From Actinomycetes bacterium (GTDB lineage: Bacteria; Actinomycetota; Actinomycetes; Actinomycetales; Cellulomonadaceae): DNA of 7,159 nt. The notes under the pieces were generated by a model, which ran no database searches, was not told the origin of the DNA, and saw only the letters and a program-made list of their open reading frames with translations. The position numbers were made by a program, and so were the translations under genes. This document shows, piece after piece, positions 6,082-7,159 of this stretch (within the stretch, counting starts at the first letter, position 1; every line of letters begins with the position of its first letter). The DNA is taken from contig JAEWGQ010000193.1 in the NCBI GenBank assembly GCA_023388235.1, forward strand, positions 1 to 7,159, in the 5' to 3' direction.

Positions 6082-6101
6082 CCGGGCGGGACGCCGCCCG
6101 G
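6082..6101. other. Strong 8-base-arm GC hairpin in the divergent control region
   Basis: CCGGGCGG (6082-6089), loop GACG, CCGCCCGG (6094-6101), perfect over 8 bases. GGCCG-TGC-CGGCC (6100-6112) immediately follows and shares two bases. It lies upstream of both divergent promoter candidates. No T-run on either side, so Rho-independent termination is not supported. Confidence 0.45.
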
Positions 6102-6164
6102 CCGTGCCGGCCGAGCCCCTGCGACGGCGCGGCCGAGGGGGCCCGACGCGTCCGCGCGGGTGAA

Positions 6165-6178
6165 ACCCGGCCCCGGGT
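6165..6178. other. GC-rich dyad ACCCGG-CC-CCGGGT
   Basis: Two 6-base perfect arms flank a 2-base centre, better suited to a protein-binding dyad than to an RNA hairpin. In such GC-rich DNA a chance origin is quite possible. Confidence 0.25.
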
Positions 6179-6182
6179 GTCC

Positions 6183-6197
6183 GGTTCGTCCCGAACC
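6183..6197. other. Perfect dyad GGTTCG-TCC-CGAACC
   Basis: Six-base perfect arms flank a 3-base centre, ending 8 bases before the first TGTGA repeat. The arm orientation (GTTC...GAAC) is the reverse of an actinobacterial LexA box, so an SOS site is not proposed. It is among the less GC-biased dyads here and could be an operator for the downstream secreted-protein gene. Confidence 0.35.
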
Positions 6198-6204
6198 ACG
6201 CCGA

Positions 6205-6247
6205 TGTGACTCATGTGAACGGTGTGACGGCTGTTCACTTGTGTGAA
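6205..6247 (+). promoter_or_regulatory. 9-base-phased TGTGA direct repeats, candidate MtrA-type operator
   Basis: TGTGA begins at 6205, 6214 and 6223, exactly 9 bases apart. A degenerate TGTTC follows at 6232 and another TGTGA at 6242. Read on the minus strand, these are TCACA repeats in contexts GTCACA, TTCACA and GTCACA. Two or more direct GTCACA-like repeats at about 9-base spacing are the known binding pattern of MtrA, the response regulator that controls cell-wall hydrolases such as RipA-like NlpC/P60 proteins in actinobacteria. An inverted repeat TTCAC-TTGT-GTGAA (6234-6247) overlaps the right end. The repeats lie on and just upstream of the candidate -35. Their presence is certain; the identity of the regulator is inferred. 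Confidence 0.5.
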
Positions 6248-6262
6248 TCAACGGGGTAGCGT
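6234..6262 (+). promoter_or_regulatory. Candidate sigma-A-type promoter of the secreted coiled-coil gene
   Basis: TTCACT (6234-6239) as -35 and TAGCGT (6257-6262) as -10 are separated by 17 bases. Transcription would start near 6269, leaving a leader of roughly 80 bases before the GTG at 6348. The -35 overlaps the end of the TGTGA repeat array. Confidence 0.45.
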
Positions 6263-6347
6263 TCCCGCGGGGCGCGCCGGACGACCGGCACCCCGGGGGC
6301 CGCGCGACGAGCGGCGGCGCCGGGCAGGACGACGAGAGGTGGACGTG

Positions 6348-7159
6348 GTGCGGACGACGGGACGAGTGCGGGCAGGGCGCGCCGCCGCTGCCGTGATCAC
6401 GACGGCGGTGCTGCTGGTGCCCGCGGGCGGTGCGGCCCTCGCCGACCCCGACGTCAGCGACCAGGACGTGCGCGACGCGCACCGGGCGGTGACCAGCGCG
6501 GCGAGCGCCGTGGCGGGCATCGAGGTGCGGCTCGCCGAGCTCAGCACCCGCGCCGACGAGGCCGAGGTCGCCGTCCAGCGCGCCGGCGAGAGCTACGCCC
6601 AGGCGCAGGCCGACCTGGCGGGAGCCCAGCAGGAGGCGCAGCGCGCGTCCGAGCAGTACGACCAGGCGACCGAGCAGTTCGCGTCCGCGCGCGCCACGCT
6701 CGTGGCCATCGCCCGCGAGGCCGCCCGCTCCGGCGGCTCCATGGACACCGTGCAGGCGCTGCTCTCCGCCGACGGCTTCGAGGACGTCGTCGCCCGCAGC
6801 GAGGGCCTGTCGCGGGTGAGCGACAAGGCCGACCAGGCGGTGCAGACCTACCTCGCCGCCGAGCAGGTCGCCACCACCCTGAAGTCGCAGGCCCAGGAGG
6901 CCGAGCAGGCGCAGAAGACCGCGGCCGAGGACGCGCAGACCGCGCTCGACGCGGCGGAGCAGGCGCAGACCGACGCCGACGCGGCGCTCGCCGCCACCCA
7001 GACCGAGCGCCAGTCGCTCATCGTGCAGCTCGCCGCGGCGCGGGACACCAGCGCCGAGGTCGAGGCCGCGCGCCAGGACCAGATCGACGCCGAGCGCCGG
7101 CAGCGGGCCGAGGCCGCGGCGCAGGCCGAGCGGACGCAGGCGCCCGCGCCCACCGCGCC
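6348..7159 (+). CDS. Secreted coiled-coil protein, N-terminal part of a probable NlpC/P60 peptidoglycan hydrolase (3' truncated)
   Basis: The frame is open from GTG at 6348 to the window end, about 270 residues with no stop. AGGTG (6337-6341) lies 6 bases before GTG 6348; in-frame GTGs at 6345 and 6339 are alternatives. Residues 1-32 form a signal peptide: RTTGRVRAGR, a hydrophobic stretch to Val24, then A-L-A before Asp33. Residues ~36-260 are almost continuous Ala/Glu/Gln/Arg-rich coiled coil, interrupted by S-G-G-S-M-D-T-V-Q-A-L-L-S-A-D-G-F-E-D-V-V (128-148), a segment typical of the CwlO/RipA/PcsB coiled-coil module. At the end, QAPAPTA starts a Pro/Ala linker. In that family the linker leads to a C-terminal NlpC/P60 or other peptidase domain that cuts stem peptides at division. 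The catalytic domain is not in the window, so the hydrolase call is inference. It diverges from metY. Confidence 0.85.
   Translation, partial: MRTTGRVRAGRAAAAVITTAVLLVPAGGAALADPDVSDQDVRDAHRAVTSAASAVAGIEVRLAELSTRADEAEVAVQRAGESYAQAQADLAGAQQEAQRASEQYDQATEQFASARATLVAIAREAARSGGSMDTVQALLSADGFEDVVARSEGLSRVSDKADQAVQTYLAAEQVATTLKSQAQEAEQAQKTAAEDAQTALDAAEQAQTDADAALAATQTERQSLIVQLAAARDTSAEVEAARQDQIDAERRQRAEAAAQAERTQAPAPTA
6900..7007 (+). repeat. Imperfect tandem 18-residue repeat within the coiled coil
   Basis: Residues 185-202 (AEQAQKTAAEDAQTALDA) and 203-220 (AEQAQTDADAALAATQTE) are imperfect copies. At DNA level the 13-base word GAGCAGGCGCAGA recurs exactly at 6903 and 6957, 54 bases apart. This suggests an internal duplication that lengthened the helix. 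Confidence 0.45.

Noticed and set aside
6183..6197. LexA/SOS box
   Set aside because: The dyad is GTTC...GAAC, whereas the actinobacterial SOS box is GAAC...GTTC with a 4-base centre.
6263..6347. c-di-AMP (ydaO-type) riboswitch before the coiled-coil secreted gene
   Set aside because: Such elements do occur before actinobacterial cell-wall hydrolase genes, but the predicted leader is only about 80 bases and shows no recognisable core; the rest of the region is accounted for by promoter and repeats.
3228..6482. Minus-strand frame open for 1084 codons through metX, antisense to nothing and across metY and the control region
   Set aside because: Only the part from about 4472 onward is MetX. 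Upstream it reads Arg/Pro/Ala-rich nonsense in another frame over metY, a usual effect of very high GC content.
6848..7153. Minus-strand open frame rich in Cys/Ala/Ser
   Set aside because: It is the antisense reading of repetitive coiled-coil codons (GCG, GAG, CAG) of the secreted protein.
1..7159. CRISPR array, tRNA, rRNA, insertion sequence or phage attachment site
   Set aside because: No regularly spaced identical repeats, no transposase-like frame, no tRNA cloverleaf and no rRNA segment were seen on either strand.

Overview
The window is very GC-rich DNA (roughly three quarters G+C by eye). Codons end overwhelmingly in G or C, several starts are GTG, and promoter-like hexamers fit the leaderless type common in actinobacteria. 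MetY, MetX, a mycothiol-type DinB enzyme and a coiled-coil NlpC/P60-like secreted protein together suggest an actinobacterium, probably a Micrococcales member such as Cellulomonas or a relative. The genus is inference.

Layout: (1) 1-336, plus strand: the 3' end of a gene whose C-terminus looks like a RAMA (modified-DNA reader) domain. It converges on the next block with only 3 bases between stops. (2) 5800-340, minus strand: five co-directional genes, metY, metX, a DinB/maleylpyruvate-isomerase-like protein, a zinc-independent MDR oxidoreductase and an alpha/beta hydrolase. metY and metX are 8 bases apart and form the acetyl-homoserine sulfhydrylation route to homocysteine and methionine. The oxidoreductase and hydrolase are 10 bases apart, with the hydrolase ribosome binding site overlapping the preceding stop codon. 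The junctions after metX (79 bases) and before the oxidoreductase (39 bases) hold strong dyads, and a possible leaderless promoter sits before the oxidoreductase, so the block may be two or three transcription units. (3) 5801-6347: a 547-base divergent control region without a large gene. On the minus strand it holds a possible leaderless 7-codon upstream ORF with adjacent Met and Cys codons, followed by a metY leader that can pair with the metY Shine-Dalgarno. In the middle is a run of GC-rich hairpins. On the plus strand, TGTGA repeats phased at 9 bases overlap a candidate promoter. (4) 6348-7159, plus strand: the start of a secreted coiled-coil protein, cut by the window edge, resembling the N-terminal half of RipA/CwlO-type NlpC/P60 peptidoglycan hydrolases.

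The most interesting material is the divergent control region: a candidate amino-acid-responsive attenuator for metY-metX, and a candidate MtrA-type operator for the cell-wall hydrolase gene. Both come from reading the sequence; neither has been tested by folding or comparative search.
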